The position numbers and the translations under genes were made by a program. This document shows positions 30,384-39,533 of a stretch of DNA of 45,881 nt, in pieces. Every line of letters begins with the position of its first letter. Position 1 is the first letter of the stretch. The stretch comes from Candidatus Aminicenantota bacterium (GTDB lineage: Bacteria; Acidobacteriota; Aminicenantia; Aminicenantales; Aminicenantaceae). Location of the stretch: positions 1 through 45,881 of the forward strand of contig DAOVDU010000007.1 of NCBI GenBank assembly GCA_030669305.1. The letters are read 5' to 3'. A model generated the notes under the pieces. It was not told the origin of the DNA, searched no databases, and worked only from the letters and a program-made list of their open reading frames with translations.

Positions 30384-31094
30384 TTGGGTTTTGAGATTTA
30401 TTATTTACTGTTTATTATGTTTTGTATATCATTGTATCTAATGTCTTTTCTAAGAAGGGTTCGCTGGAATCTAGTTGGGTTTTTAGGGAAGCTGGTTTTA
30501 TGGCTGTGGGCCAAATCAACGCGGATGACAGTATTAGGAGAAGAAAACTACCAAAAATTGAGAGAGCAGGGTAAGCCTGTCATTTTTCTCGTTTGGCACG
30601 GACGAATATTTATTATTCCCTATTTCTTCCGCCGGAGAGGAATTATGCCGCTGATAAGTCCAAGCGAAGATGGAGAAATTGCTGCTCAAATCATGTCCAG
30701 ATGGGGTTATAAAATATTAAGGGGATCTGGTTCTCATGCCATCATTAAAGCGTGGAATGAGATGAAAGGGGAACTTAAAAGAGGTGGAGAGTTGATCATT
30801 GTTCCTGATGGACCTGGAGGGCCTAACCGAAAGATGAAGCATGGAGGCCTTAAACTGGCCCAGGAGAATGGTGCTTATCTTGTTCCTTTTACGTTTTCTA
30901 CATCTAAGAAGAAGATTCTAAGGAGCTGGGATAATTTTTTGATGTTTTATCCTTTCTCAAAAGTGGTGGCAATTTATGGAAAGCCTATAGCTATAGACTC
31001 TGATCTAAATAATGACGAGCTGGAAAAGGAACGTCAGAAGATTGAACATTCCTTGGTTCAGTTGGACAATGAAGCCGATCATTATTATGATTAA
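30384..31094 (+). CDS. lysophospholipid acyltransferase family protein (DUF374)
   Basis: KPVIFLVWHGRIFIIPYFFRRRG, SPSEDGEIAAQIMSRWGYKILRGS, IIVPDGPGGPNRKMKHGGLKLAQENGA; TTG start in track, a later ATG is possible. Confidence 0.9.
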   Translation: MGFEIYYLLFIMFCISLYLMSFLRRVRWNLVGFLGKLVLWLWAKSTRMTVLGEENYQKLREQGKPVIFLVWHGRIFIIPYFFRRRGIMPLISPSEDGEIAAQIMSRWGYKILRGSGSHAIIKAWNEMKGELKRGGELIIVPDGPGGPNRKMKHGGLKLAQENGAYLVPFTFSTSKKKILRSWDNFLMFYPFSKVVAIYGKPIAIDSDLNNDELEKERQKIEHSLVQLDNEADHYYD

Positions 31095-31186
31095 ACAAAC
31101 TCAGATAAACTTAAAAAAACCATATAACATGTTATTGTTATAGCGGAAAAGTTATGTTATAAATACACGCAAAAAAGGAGAGATGT

Positions 31187-31939
31187 ATGAAGGCAAAAAT
31201 AATTCTACTGCTTCTTGTTATCTTAAGTGTTTCTTTTTCTTTATTTTCCCAGGATGCAGAAGAGTTGATTTCTCAGGGAGATAAGTTGTATTACGAGATG
31301 AAAGATATGGCTGCGGCAAAGGAGGCTCAAGCAAAATACCAGGAAGCGTCTGCGAAAGTAGAAGATAAATACGAAGCTTACTGGAGGATATCAAGGATAT
31401 TGTATTATATTGGTGAGCACAGCGATAAAAAAAAGGAAAAAAAGACAATTTTTTCTCAGGGAGTTTACTGGGCAGAAAAAGCTGTGGCTTTGCAACCGGA
31501 AAAGGCTGATGGCCATTACTGGCATGGCGTCAATAACGGAAAATATGGAGAAACAAGAGGTGTTCTCAAAAGTTTAGCCTTGGTCAAGCCTATCAAGAAT
31601 GCGATGAACAAGGTTTTAGAATTGGACCACTCTTATGAAGACGGAGGGGCAGACAGAGTTTTAGGTCGCGTGTATTTCAAACTTCCTGGTTTTGCTGGCG
31701 GAAGCAAGAAAAAATCTCTTGAACATCTGTTGAAGTCCAAAGAACTCGGCCCCAATGATGCTGTGACGCGAGTTTATTTAGCCGAAACATACCTTGCGCT
31801 CAAAGAGAAAGATAAAGCCAGAGAGGAAATTGAATATGTCCTGAACATGGAAGATGATCCCCGCTGGATTTCTGGAGTCAGCGAGGCCAAAGAACAAGCA
31901 AAAGAACTTCTTCAAAAAAAACAATTCAGGAAAAAGTAA
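31187..31939 (+). CDS. TatT-like/TPR-repeat secreted protein
   Basis: Signal peptide; YWHGVNNGKYGETRG.., LDHSYEDGGADRVLGRVYFKLPGFAGGSKKKSLEHL. Confidence 0.8.
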   Translation: MKAKIILLLLVILSVSFSLFSQDAEELISQGDKLYYEMKDMAAAKEAQAKYQEASAKVEDKYEAYWRISRILYYIGEHSDKKKEKKTIFSQGVYWAEKAVALQPEKADGHYWHGVNNGKYGETRGVLKSLALVKPIKNAMNKVLELDHSYEDGGADRVLGRVYFKLPGFAGGSKKKSLEHLLKSKELGPNDAVTRVYLAETYLALKEKDKAREEIEYVLNMEDDPRWISGVSEAKEQAKELLQKKQFRKK

Positions 31940-31952
31940 TAATTTTTCCTAT

Positions 31953-32498
31953 TCATTCCGAAAACACTTGAGCTGAGAAGATTTCGATCTTTGCTCCTTT
32001 TTTCCATTCATCTTCAGCCAGGCCTGCCTTCAAGCAGGTGTGCCTAAGAAAGGTTTCTAAGTCCCAATTCCACTCTAAAGGAACTTGAGGGAGAAGAAGG
32101 CCCTTGTCTGGGCCTTTGGAAATGATGATCCCATGCTTTCCCACTTCAATTTCTGAAACATCCTTTATCGGTTTAGGAAGGCTGAGAACGGAGATTTCGA
32201 TCTGTGTCTCCGGCAGTTCCTCAGTAGATAAAGACTGAAAGCGGTAGTCATGGGAGGCGGCCGAAATGGCAGCGTCAATTATTGTTTCGTACAAGGATTT
32301 AAAAGGCAGGGGGTATCCGATACAACCTCGAAGCTGATCTTCCACTTTTAAAGTGACAAAGGCTCCTCTTTTTTTCTTAAGGGCTTCATCCTTAGTATCT
32401 ATCTTGATAGTATCTCCTGTCTCCTTGTGATACACGATGGCTTTACGGGCCAGCTCAAGCAGAAATTTCTGCTGGTCTTTATCCAGGAAATTTTCCAT
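31953..32498 (-). CDS. AMMECR1 domain protein (AmmeMemoRadiSam system protein A-like)
   Basis: RGAFVTLKVEDQLRGCIGYPLPFKSLYETIIDAAISAASHDYRF, LPQVPLEWNWDLETFLRHTCLKAGL. Confidence 0.95.
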   Translation of the reverse strand: MENFLDKDQQKFLLELARKAIVYHKETGDTIKIDTKDEALKKKRGAFVTLKVEDQLRGCIGYPLPFKSLYETIIDAAISAASHDYRFQSLSTEELPETQIEISVLSLPKPIKDVSEIEVGKHGIIISKGPDKGLLLPQVPLEWNWDLETFLRHTCLKAGLAEDEWKKGAKIEIFSAQVFSE

Positions 32499-32512
32499 TA
32501 TTATATGTCCTT

Positions 32513-32902
32513 TTATTTGGTAGATTTGAGCTGGATAGGCGAGAGAAAAAATTCTTTTTCGTAATCTATGATATAAGATTTAAAGGCCATCTTTTTTTGC
32601 TTATTTATGTTAATTTGAAGGAAAAGTTTTCCATAGGCAAAAGGTGCCAGGATTTTTTTCACTTTTTTATCATCAGTTTGAAAAGAGAAGAATCCCAGGA
32701 TTTTTTTATCGAGGGCTTGGTTTAGGGCATAATACTTCTTTAGCGATGGGAAAAATCCTTTGCTCGAGGAAAAGATTTTTTCCACAAAGAATCTATGACC
32801 TCTTTTGTGCCCGATGAGCAGCCCGTCAGAGTTTGAAGTTGAAGAGATCAGGCTCAAAGCCAAAAGCATCTGAAAAGCCTCTTTGGAGAGAAAAGCATCC
32901 AT
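32513..32902 (-). CDS. hypothetical protein (possible JAB/MPN-like fold, weak)
   Basis: DGLLIGHKRGHRFFVEKIF; directly downstream-oriented with AMMECR1. Confidence 0.55.
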   Translation of the reverse strand: MDAFLSKEAFQMLLALSLISSTSNSDGLLIGHKRGHRFFVEKIFSSSKGFFPSLKKYYALNQALDKKILGFFSFQTDDKKVKKILAPFAYGKLFLQININKQKKMAFKSYIIDYEKEFFLSPIQLKSTK

Positions 32903-32943
32903 CGCTACAAATTATAGCAGAAGTCAATCATCTAGGGAAATAA

Positions 32944-33018
32944 CTCAAAACTCAAACAAACCAGACAAACTCAGATAAACGGAACAGACTGAATAGACGG
33001 AATAGACAGAACAGACGG
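32944..33018. repeat. short-period degenerate intergenic repeat
   Basis: acagacnnaatagacgg-type units. Confidence 0.65.
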
Positions 33019-33026
33019 CTCATACG

Positions 33027-34496
33027 TTAGATAATTCCAAGCAAAGGGGTGATGAATCGGATCACTACCCAAATAATAATGATTCCGGCAATGTTTAGCC
33101 AGAAACCGTATCTCATCATTTGTGGCAGGCGAATCATTCCTGAGCCATAAATGATAGCATTAGGCGGCGTAGCCACAGGAAGCATAAAGGCAAAGCTGCA
33201 TCCGATGGCACTTCCTAGAACAGGTAGCAAAGGGCTGATCGATGCTGCCTGTGAGATAGCAATAATAATTGGAATAATCATACTGGCAGATGCTGTGTTA
33301 GAGGTTAATTCTGTAAGGAAAACGCTGAAAGCCACAGAAAGAAGCGTGATGAGGGTCAAGCTTGCCGAGCTTCCTCCTAAGGAAATGAAAAATGTTCCTA
33401 TAGCGTCAGCAAGTCCGGTTTCGAATATTTGAAATCCCAGAGATAGCCCTCCGCCAAAAAGCAGAAGTGTTCCCCAATCTACTTGAATAGCTTGTTTCAG
33501 AGAGATAGTAAATTTTCCCTGCTTTAGATTAACAGGTAAAAAGAAGAGGAGCCCGGCTCCGATGATTGCGGCGATTGATTCGGGGAAATGTTGTTGGAAC
33601 CAGAGGAAAAGCGGAGTTTCTCTTCCCAAAATAAGCGATATAAAACCTGGAAAGACCCAGAGAAAAACAGTGACTGAAAAAGCGGCTAGGACATTCTTTT
33701 GAGCCCTTGTAAGCTTTTTTTCTTCTTTTTTTCCAGTTAGGGAAGTCAGGTCAACTGACTGAATTGGATTTGCCTCACCTCTGAGTTTAAACTTCATAAG
33801 AAAAAAGAGAACAAAAAACATGGGAATAAGAACCAGAAATCCGATAACCATCCACTGGAAAAACGAGATTCTGTAATCAACCAGTTTTTCCAGCATGCCG
33901 ATAGCAATAAGGTTGGGGGGGCTTCCAATCGGAGTCCCGATGCCTCCTATTGAGGCTGCGTAGGCCAATGTCAGCAACGAGATCACGGAAAAGGAGGCCG
34001 TTCCATTTTTTCCCTTGCCAGAATTAAATGCACCCAAAACTCCAAGAGCGATGGGATACATCATGGCTGTAGTTGCTGTGTTGCTTATCCACATGGAAAG
34101 GAAAACGCTGGTCAATCCTAGTGCAAAGAGAACCCTGGTTTTCTTATGGGAGATGCTTTTTAGAGAAAGAACAGAGTAGGCCAATTTCTCATGGAGAGAA
34201 TGTACACACATCGCCTTTGCCAGGATAAAACTCCCCAAAAATAGCATTATAATCGGATTAGCAAAGGGACTGAACGCCTCTTTGGCTGGGGCAATCCCGA
34301 AGATTGTTATGAAGATAGGAATGAGGAGTGCAGTGATAGGAATAGGAATACATTCAGTTACCCACCAGACAACGATTAAAAGAAAAATTGCCAGAAGGGT
34401 GTGAGCCTTTGGGTTTTGAGAAAGAATAGTCGAAAAATAAACCAGGAGGAAGAGAAAAGGGCCAAGAAAGAAACCGATTATTTTTCTATTTTCCAT
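33027..34496 (-). CDS. DASS (SLC13) family anion:sodium symporter
   Basis: WVTECIPIPITALLIP, SIGGIGTPIGSPPNLIAIG, FLTELTSNTASASMIIPI, ATPPNAIIYGSG. Confidence 0.95.
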   Translation of the reverse strand: MENRKIIGFFLGPFLFLLVYFSTILSQNPKAHTLLAIFLLIVVWWVTECIPIPITALLIPIFITIFGIAPAKEAFSPFANPIIMLFLGSFILAKAMCVHSLHEKLAYSVLSLKSISHKKTRVLFALGLTSVFLSMWISNTATTAMMYPIALGVLGAFNSGKGKNGTASFSVISLLTLAYAASIGGIGTPIGSPPNLIAIGMLEKLVDYRISFFQWMVIGFLVLIPMFFVLFFLMKFKLRGEANPIQSVDLTSLTGKKEEKKLTRAQKNVLAAFSVTVFLWVFPGFISLILGRETPLFLWFQQHFPESIAAIIGAGLLFFLPVNLKQGKFTISLKQAIQVDWGTLLLFGGGLSLGFQIFETGLADAIGTFFISLGGSSASLTLITLLSVAFSVFLTELTSNTASASMIIPIIIAISQAASISPLLPVLGSAIGCSFAFMLPVATPPNAIIYGSGMIRLPQMMRYGFWLNIAGIIIIWVVIRFITPLLGII

Positions 34497-34512
34497 CCTT
34501 AGCGCTTCACGG

Positions 34513-35310
34513 TTAATCGGATTTTTTCGCCCATATCATGAGGCCATAGCCTCTTTGAAAAAACAGCAGCTTGTCCATGCGGGAGAAAAGCCAGATAAAC
34601 GGATAGATGTAGGAATACAGTTTAAAAACTTTTTTTCTTGACTTAAACTCAAACGAAGTGGAAGGTCTGATATGCCCGTCTCTTAAGCCAGCTGCTGGTT
34701 TAGAGGGAAAAACTCTGATGTAGAGAAAATTCAGGATGAGTTCTAAGAATTCGGAAAAAAAACGGGAAAATGTTTCGTGTTTCTCTATACGAAGATGAGC
34801 TTTGTTAAGTTTCTCTCGAAGATCTTTCAAGCTGTACCCTTCTCTTTTATGGCCGTAAAATTCCAATTTTAGGCCCAAGAGAGACCGAAGTTTGTGAAGA
34901 AAAAAAAGTCTTCCCGTGTGTGGGGTAACCAAAACCAGATGACCTCCTTTTTTGAGTACACGATGGATTTCTTCAAGACACAGCTCATCATTTTCTAAAT
35001 GTTCCAGATAATCAAGGCTTACCACCATCTCAAAAGACTTACTTTTAAAGGGAAAAATTCCTGGTCCCATCTGGGCGAGATTTTTTTTGAGGAGATTTTG
35101 AGTTGTTTTCAGGTTGACAAAGTCCAGGTCTGTACTTATCCAGAAGCCTCCTTTTTGGCGCAGAAAATAGCTCAGAATTCCCTGCGCACAGCCTAAGTCC
35201 AGGATGATAGAAGAAGGTTCGATGAGAAGGTTCTTTTCAAGAAGTTTAAACTTTTCCTTTTTTTTTAAAGATCGTTTAAAGATTTGAACTTGCCAGGGCT
35301 CTTCAACCAT
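34513..35310 (-). CDS. class I SAM-dependent methyltransferase
   Basis: IILDLGCAQGILSYFLRQKGG, VVSLDYLEHLENDELCLEEIHRVLKKGGHLVLVTPH. Confidence 0.93.
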   Translation of the reverse strand: MVEEPWQVQIFKRSLKKKEKFKLLEKNLLIEPSSIILDLGCAQGILSYFLRQKGGFWISTDLDFVNLKTTQNLLKKNLAQMGPGIFPFKSKSFEMVVSLDYLEHLENDELCLEEIHRVLKKGGHLVLVTPHTGRLFFLHKLRSLLGLKLEFYGHKREGYSLKDLREKLNKAHLRIEKHETFSRFFSEFLELILNFLYIRVFPSKPAAGLRDGHIRPSTSFEFKSRKKVFKLYSYIYPFIWLFSRMDKLLFFQRGYGLMIWAKKSD

Positions 35311-35566
35311 TTAAGAGGATTATATTTTTTTCCCTCAGAAAACACAAGAAAAAAGGAGGAACATTTTTCGTAAAATCCCAAATGCCAAATTACAAATACC
35401 AAACGAATAAGTTTAAGGTTTAAATTTTCTAAGTAAATCTTCAAGGTCGCTTCAGGAATTTACAAAAACATTTTGCATATATTGTCTTAGTTATCACGGT
35501 TATGGAAATGCTTACATTAGATTTGAGATGCTTGACTATAGCAGTTTATAGATTTATCATAAAAAA

Positions 35567-36187
35567 ATGGATTATGAAGCAATTATTGTAGGCGTGCTCG
35601 AGACTAATTGTTACCTTGTTTATTGTGAGAAGACTCTTGAATGTGCTATTGTTGACCCCGGAGCTGAAGCAGAAAAAATATTCCGAGTGATCATCAAGAA
35701 AGAGCTTAAGCCTGTGATCTTAATCAATACGCATGGCCATGTAGACCACGTTGGTGCCAATAAAGATATAAAAGAAAGGTTTGATATTCCTCTTTATATT
35801 CATGCTTCTGACGGACCGATGTTAAATGGTGTTCAGCAATATGAACTGAGCTTTTTTCTTGGAGCCAAAGATTCCCCATCCCCAGATAAATTTCTAGAGG
35901 ATGGAGAAAAGATACATATCGGGAAATCCCAAATGAAGGTCATTCATACACCTGGTCATTCTCCTGGAAGTATAAGCCTGTTGGGAGATGGTTTCTTAAT
36001 TTCTGGAGATGCGCTTTTTTTTGGAGGCGTTGGCCGCACAGATCTTCCTGGAGGTTCCTGGAAAGAGCTGGAAAACTCTATTAGAAATAAAATATTGGTC
36101 TTGCCTGATGAGACAATTGTACTCCCGGGCCACGGTCCGTTAACCACGATCGGTCAGGAAAAGAGCTCAAATCCTTATATTCAATGA
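35567..36187 (+). CDS. MBL-fold metallo-hydrolase (glyoxalase II-like)
   Basis: INTHGHVDHVGAN (THxHxDH), HTPGHSPGSISL, SGDALFFGGVGRTDLPGG, LPGHGPLT. Confidence 0.96.
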   Translation: MDYEAIIVGVLETNCYLVYCEKTLECAIVDPGAEAEKIFRVIIKKELKPVILINTHGHVDHVGANKDIKERFDIPLYIHASDGPMLNGVQQYELSFFLGAKDSPSPDKFLEDGEKIHIGKSQMKVIHTPGHSPGSISLLGDGFLISGDALFFGGVGRTDLPGGSWKELENSIRNKILVLPDETIVLPGHGPLTTIGQEKSSNPYIQ

Positions 36188-37086
36188 AAAATCTTTCATC
36201 CTCTCCTGAGGAGATTCTTCAGGTTTTCCTCGAGTATCTATCAGTTGAAAAGGGACTTACAATGAATACCCTTCTTTCTTATTCTCAGGATATTAAAAAG
36301 CTTTTTCGATTCTTTCAGAAGGAAAAAATACCATGGTTGAGGGGAGGAGAGGAAGATTTGGTAAAATTCATCCACCACCAGAGCCGAGCAAGTCTCTCTG
36401 CCCGCTCTTTAGCCAGGCTAATCTCTTCAGTAAAGTCATTTTATAAATTCCTGATTTTGGATGGAGTCATCAAAAAAAACCCTGCTGTTAATCTTTCAAC
36501 TCCAAAGATCTGGTTTGCTTTGCCGAAGTTTTTGACGATCCAAGAAGTGGAACTTCTTTTAAAACAGCCAAAGAAGAAAAATATTCGTGGCCTCAGGGAT
36601 AAAGCTATGCTGGAACTTCTCTATGCGACTGGATTGCGAGTATCAGAGCTTGTTGCCCTGAAGATGAAAGACTTTAGCCTTGATGATGGATTCCTGTTGT
36701 GTCGGGGAAAAGGCGGGAAAGAGCGTATCGTTCCCCTGGGGTTTTCTGCTGTCACTGCAGTGAGGAAATATCTGGAGGCAGCACGGATCAAGTTAATCAA
36801 GAGGCCGAGTGATTTCATTTTTCTTACTTCCAGAGGGGGGGCTTTTACTCGTCAGGGCTTCTGGAAGATGCTGAAAAAGTATGCCAAACAGGTGGACCTT
36901 GATTTAAAAATAAGCCCTCATGTGCTTCGTCATTCTTTTGCCACTCACCTTCTGGAGGGAGGAGCAGATTTGAGATCAGTACAGCTCATGCTAGGGCACA
37001 GCCAGATCACTACGACCCAGATTTACACTCATATCAGCCGCAAACATCTCAGAAGCGTATACGACAAATACCATCCAAGAGCATGA
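36184..37086 (+). CDS. xerD: XerD-like site-specific tyrosine recombinase
   Basis: ATGLRVSELVAL, SPHVLRHSFATHLLEGGADLRSVQLMLGHSQITTTQIYTHI. Confidence 0.95.
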   Translation: MKNLSSSPEEILQVFLEYLSVEKGLTMNTLLSYSQDIKKLFRFFQKEKIPWLRGGEEDLVKFIHHQSRASLSARSLARLISSVKSFYKFLILDGVIKKNPAVNLSTPKIWFALPKFLTIQEVELLLKQPKKKNIRGLRDKAMLELLYATGLRVSELVALKMKDFSLDDGFLLCRGKGGKERIVPLGFSAVTAVRKYLEAARIKLIKRPSDFIFLTSRGGAFTRQGFWKMLKKYAKQVDLDLKISPHVLRHSFATHLLEGGADLRSVQLMLGHSQITTTQIYTHISRKHLRSVYDKYHPRA

Positions 37087-37129
37087 TGGTCTATTCCGTT
37101 TATTCAGTTTGTCTAGTTTGACTCCCAGT

Positions 37130-37193
37130 CGTCATTGCGAGGAACGAAGTGACGAAGCAATCCCATTCAAAGGCGCTACAGCATGGGATTGCT
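37130..37193. repeat. CGTCATTGCGAGGA-type dispersed palindromic repeat
   Basis: CGTCATTGCGAGGAACGAAGTGACGAAGCAATCCCAT; AGCAATCCCAT (37156-37166) / ATGGGATTGCT (37183-37193) perfect inverted repeat. Confidence 0.8.
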
Positions 37194-37227
37194 CAGCCTG
37201 TTTGGTTTAAGGTTTAATTTTATTTTG

Positions 37228-37300
37228 CCTTAAACATTAAACATTAAACCTTAAACCCATTTCTATTCTTGCCTTAAACATTAAACATTAAACCTTAAAC
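37228..37300. repeat. dispersed AT-rich intergenic repeat, 44-bp period tandem pair
   Basis: ccttaaacattaaacattaaaccttaaac at 37228 and 37272; matches the 22546/22590 pair. Confidence 0.8.
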
Positions 37301-37399
37301 GATTATTAGTTTTGTGTTTTTCGGCTCACGGTTTACTATTTATGGCTGACGAAGAAGCTACAGCGACTATTGAAGATTTGGCTAGGATATGAAAAACTA

Positions 37400-37428
37400 T
37401 TGACAGTTGCCAGAAATCCTGCTATTGT
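37400..37428 (+). promoter_or_regulatory. sigma-70 promoter of the TetR-RND operon
   Basis: TTGACA-N17-TATTGT. Confidence 0.6.
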
Positions 37429-37446
37429 AACTTTTAAGTCTATAAC

Positions 37447-37464
37447 TTAAACTAATTAGTTTAA
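37447..37464. promoter_or_regulatory. putative TetR operator
   Basis: Perfect 18-bp palindrome TTAAACTAATTAGTTTAA between promoter and TetR start. Confidence 0.6.
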
Positions 37465-37488
37465 TAATAAAACTTATAGGTATATAAA

Positions 37489-38175
37489 ATGAGGAAGAAA
37501 GATCTTAGATTCGAAAGAAAACAAAATAGAAGAAAAGAAAACAAGAAATTTATCCTTAAGGCGGCTGAAAGAGTGTTTGCCCAGAAAGGTTACAGCCTGG
37601 CAACAATGGATGATATAGCTGAAGAAGCCCAGTTTTCAAAAGCAACACTCTACAGATATTTTAAGAGCAAAAGCGATATATTCTTTAATATTATCTTTAG
37701 TTCTTTTGAAGAAACGCATCAGAAAGTGACAAAAATAATGCTGAATGATATGAGTGCAGAAGATAAATTAAGAGAACTTATTTCTTACATTATTTCGTAT
37801 TATCATAAAAAGAAAAACATTGCTCGAATATTATTCATGGAAAGGTCTGTAATGAAAAAGATTTTTAAAATAGGTTCAGAAACACAGATTTCGCACTCTT
37901 CCTTACATCCCAAAATCCCATATGAGTTCAAAGCCAAGATGGAGCAAATCTTTAATATTATATGTGAAATTATCAATAAGGGGATAGAATCCGGAGAATT
38001 CCGGAAAGTCGATGTTAGGGATGCAGCATTTATTTTCGGAGCCATGCTACGTGGATTTTACTTTAAAGGCCCCTTGGATAATAAAGAATATGGAATAAGT
38101 AAAAGCACGGATTTACTTCTTGATTTTTTTCTCTATGGAATAAAAAAAAATAGAGAAGCTAGAAAAGGAGAATAA
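37489..38175 (+). CDS. TetR/AcrR family transcriptional regulator
   Basis: FAQKGYSLATMDDIAEEAQFSKATLYRYFKSKSDIFFNII. Confidence 0.95.
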   Translation: MRKKDLRFERKQNRRKENKKFILKAAERVFAQKGYSLATMDDIAEEAQFSKATLYRYFKSKSDIFFNIIFSSFEETHQKVTKIMLNDMSAEDKLRELISYIISYYHKKKNIARILFMERSVMKKIFKIGSETQISHSSLHPKIPYEFKAKMEQIFNIICEIINKGIESGEFRKVDVRDAAFIFGAMLRGFYFKGPLDNKEYGISKSTDLLLDFFLYGIKKNREARKGE

Positions 38176-38177
38176 GA

Positions 38178-39515
38178 ATGAAGAAGACAGGAAAAATATT
38201 TTTAATCATATGGGTACTTTTTTCTATGGGAAAATTTTCCTTCTCCCAGGAAGAGATGACCTTGACCCTTGAAGACAGCATTCATCTAGCTCTCTCCCAG
38301 AATCCATATCACCTTGCTGCGGGAGAGAGGGTGAAGGCTGCCAAATCAAAAATTAGGGAAGCTGCAGCGGGTTTTTTACCAAGCCTCAATGCTCAAGGTC
38401 TAACCACTCTGGATGAGAAACTCTTTGAATTGGAATTTCCTTCCTTTATTCCTGGTGAGCCTCCCCAGAAGGTTTCTGTTGACTTTACCAGAGATTACCA
38501 GTTCTCTATGTCTTTTTCTCTTCCTCTTTTTACAGGCGGCCGCTTGGTATCTGGCTATAAACAGGCAAAATATAACCTTCAATCAACTGAAGAGGCTTTA
38601 AGACAATCCAAACATGTCACTGTGTTCAACACAAAAAGAGCTTTTTATGGTTATCTGCTGGCCGAAGAGTTTGTCAAAGTTGCAGAGGAAGCTGTTGAAG
38701 TTACAGAAAAGCATTTTAAAAATGTCAAGAGCCTTTATAAAGTTGGAATAGCTTCCAAGTTTGATCTTTTAAGGTCAGAGGTTCAGGTGGCTAACCTGAA
38801 ACCACAATTGATTAAAGCCAGGAATAATCTGAAGATTGCAGAACTCAGCTTGAAAACGCTCTTGGGTTTGGACCTTTCTAAATCTGTTAAAATAAAAGGA
38901 GATTTGGCTTATGAGGCCTTTGAGCCTGATTTGGAATCGTGCTTAACCAGGGCACTTCTTAACAGGCCTGAGATCAGCCGACTTAGGTACCAAAAACAGA
39001 TGGCCGGAGAAGCATTGAAACTGGCGCGTGCTGTAAATCTTCCTACTCTTGCCTTAGCAGGAACATATAATTTCTGGGCGGACAAATTAAACTTTAGAAA
39101 GGATATCTGGCAGAGTTATTATGCTGTTAATCTTGTTCTCACAGTGCCTCTGTTTAACGGCTTTACAACCTCTGCCCGAGTGGCTCAGTCAAAGGCCATG
39201 ATCAAAGAAATCGATCTTAACCAGAAAGGCCTCAGAGATATGGTAAAGTTCGAAGTCAGGCAGGCTATCTTAAGGATAAAAGAAGCCAAGGAATCCCTCC
39301 TTTCGCAGGAAAAGAATGTCGAACAGGCTCAGGAGAGCTTACGGATTGCTGAACTGAATTTTTCTGAAGGGTTAGCGACAACTCTTGATGTCAGTTCTGT
39401 TCAGGCGGCTTTATCCCAGGCTAAAACTAACTATTCTCAGGCCTTGTATGATTATGTCATATCCCTGGCAGAGTTGGATAGAGCCATGGGAGTTGGTTGG
39501 AATAATATTGATTGA
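38178..39515 (+). CDS. TolC family outer membrane efflux protein
   Basis: LTLEDSIHLALSQNPYHLAAGERVKAAKSKIREAAAGFLPSLNAQG and repeated coiled-coil architecture. Confidence 0.95.
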   Translation: MKKTGKIFLIIWVLFSMGKFSFSQEEMTLTLEDSIHLALSQNPYHLAAGERVKAAKSKIREAAAGFLPSLNAQGLTTLDEKLFELEFPSFIPGEPPQKVSVDFTRDYQFSMSFSLPLFTGGRLVSGYKQAKYNLQSTEEALRQSKHVTVFNTKRAFYGYLLAEEFVKVAEEAVEVTEKHFKNVKSLYKVGIASKFDLLRSEVQVANLKPQLIKARNNLKIAELSLKTLLGLDLSKSVKIKGDLAYEAFEPDLESCLTRALLNRPEISRLRYQKQMAGEALKLARAVNLPTLALAGTYNFWADKLNFRKDIWQSYYAVNLVLTVPLFNGFTTSARVAQSKAMIKEIDLNQKGLRDMVKFEVRQAILRIKEAKESLLSQEKNVEQAQESLRIAELNFSEGLATTLDVSSVQAALSQAKTNYSQALYDYVISLAELDRAMGVGWNNID

Positions 39516-39533
39516 GATGTACGGAGGAATCAA

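Noticed and set aside
31953-32902. Full AmmeMemoRadiSam system
   Set aside because: Only the AMMECR1 (A) component is present; no MEMO (B) or radical SAM (S) partner nearby.
36184-37086. XerD-like recombinase as the integrase of the left-hand island
   Set aside because: It is 26 kb from the tRNA-Asp scar, is translationally coupled to an MBL hydrolase gene and looks like a housekeeping Xer protein.
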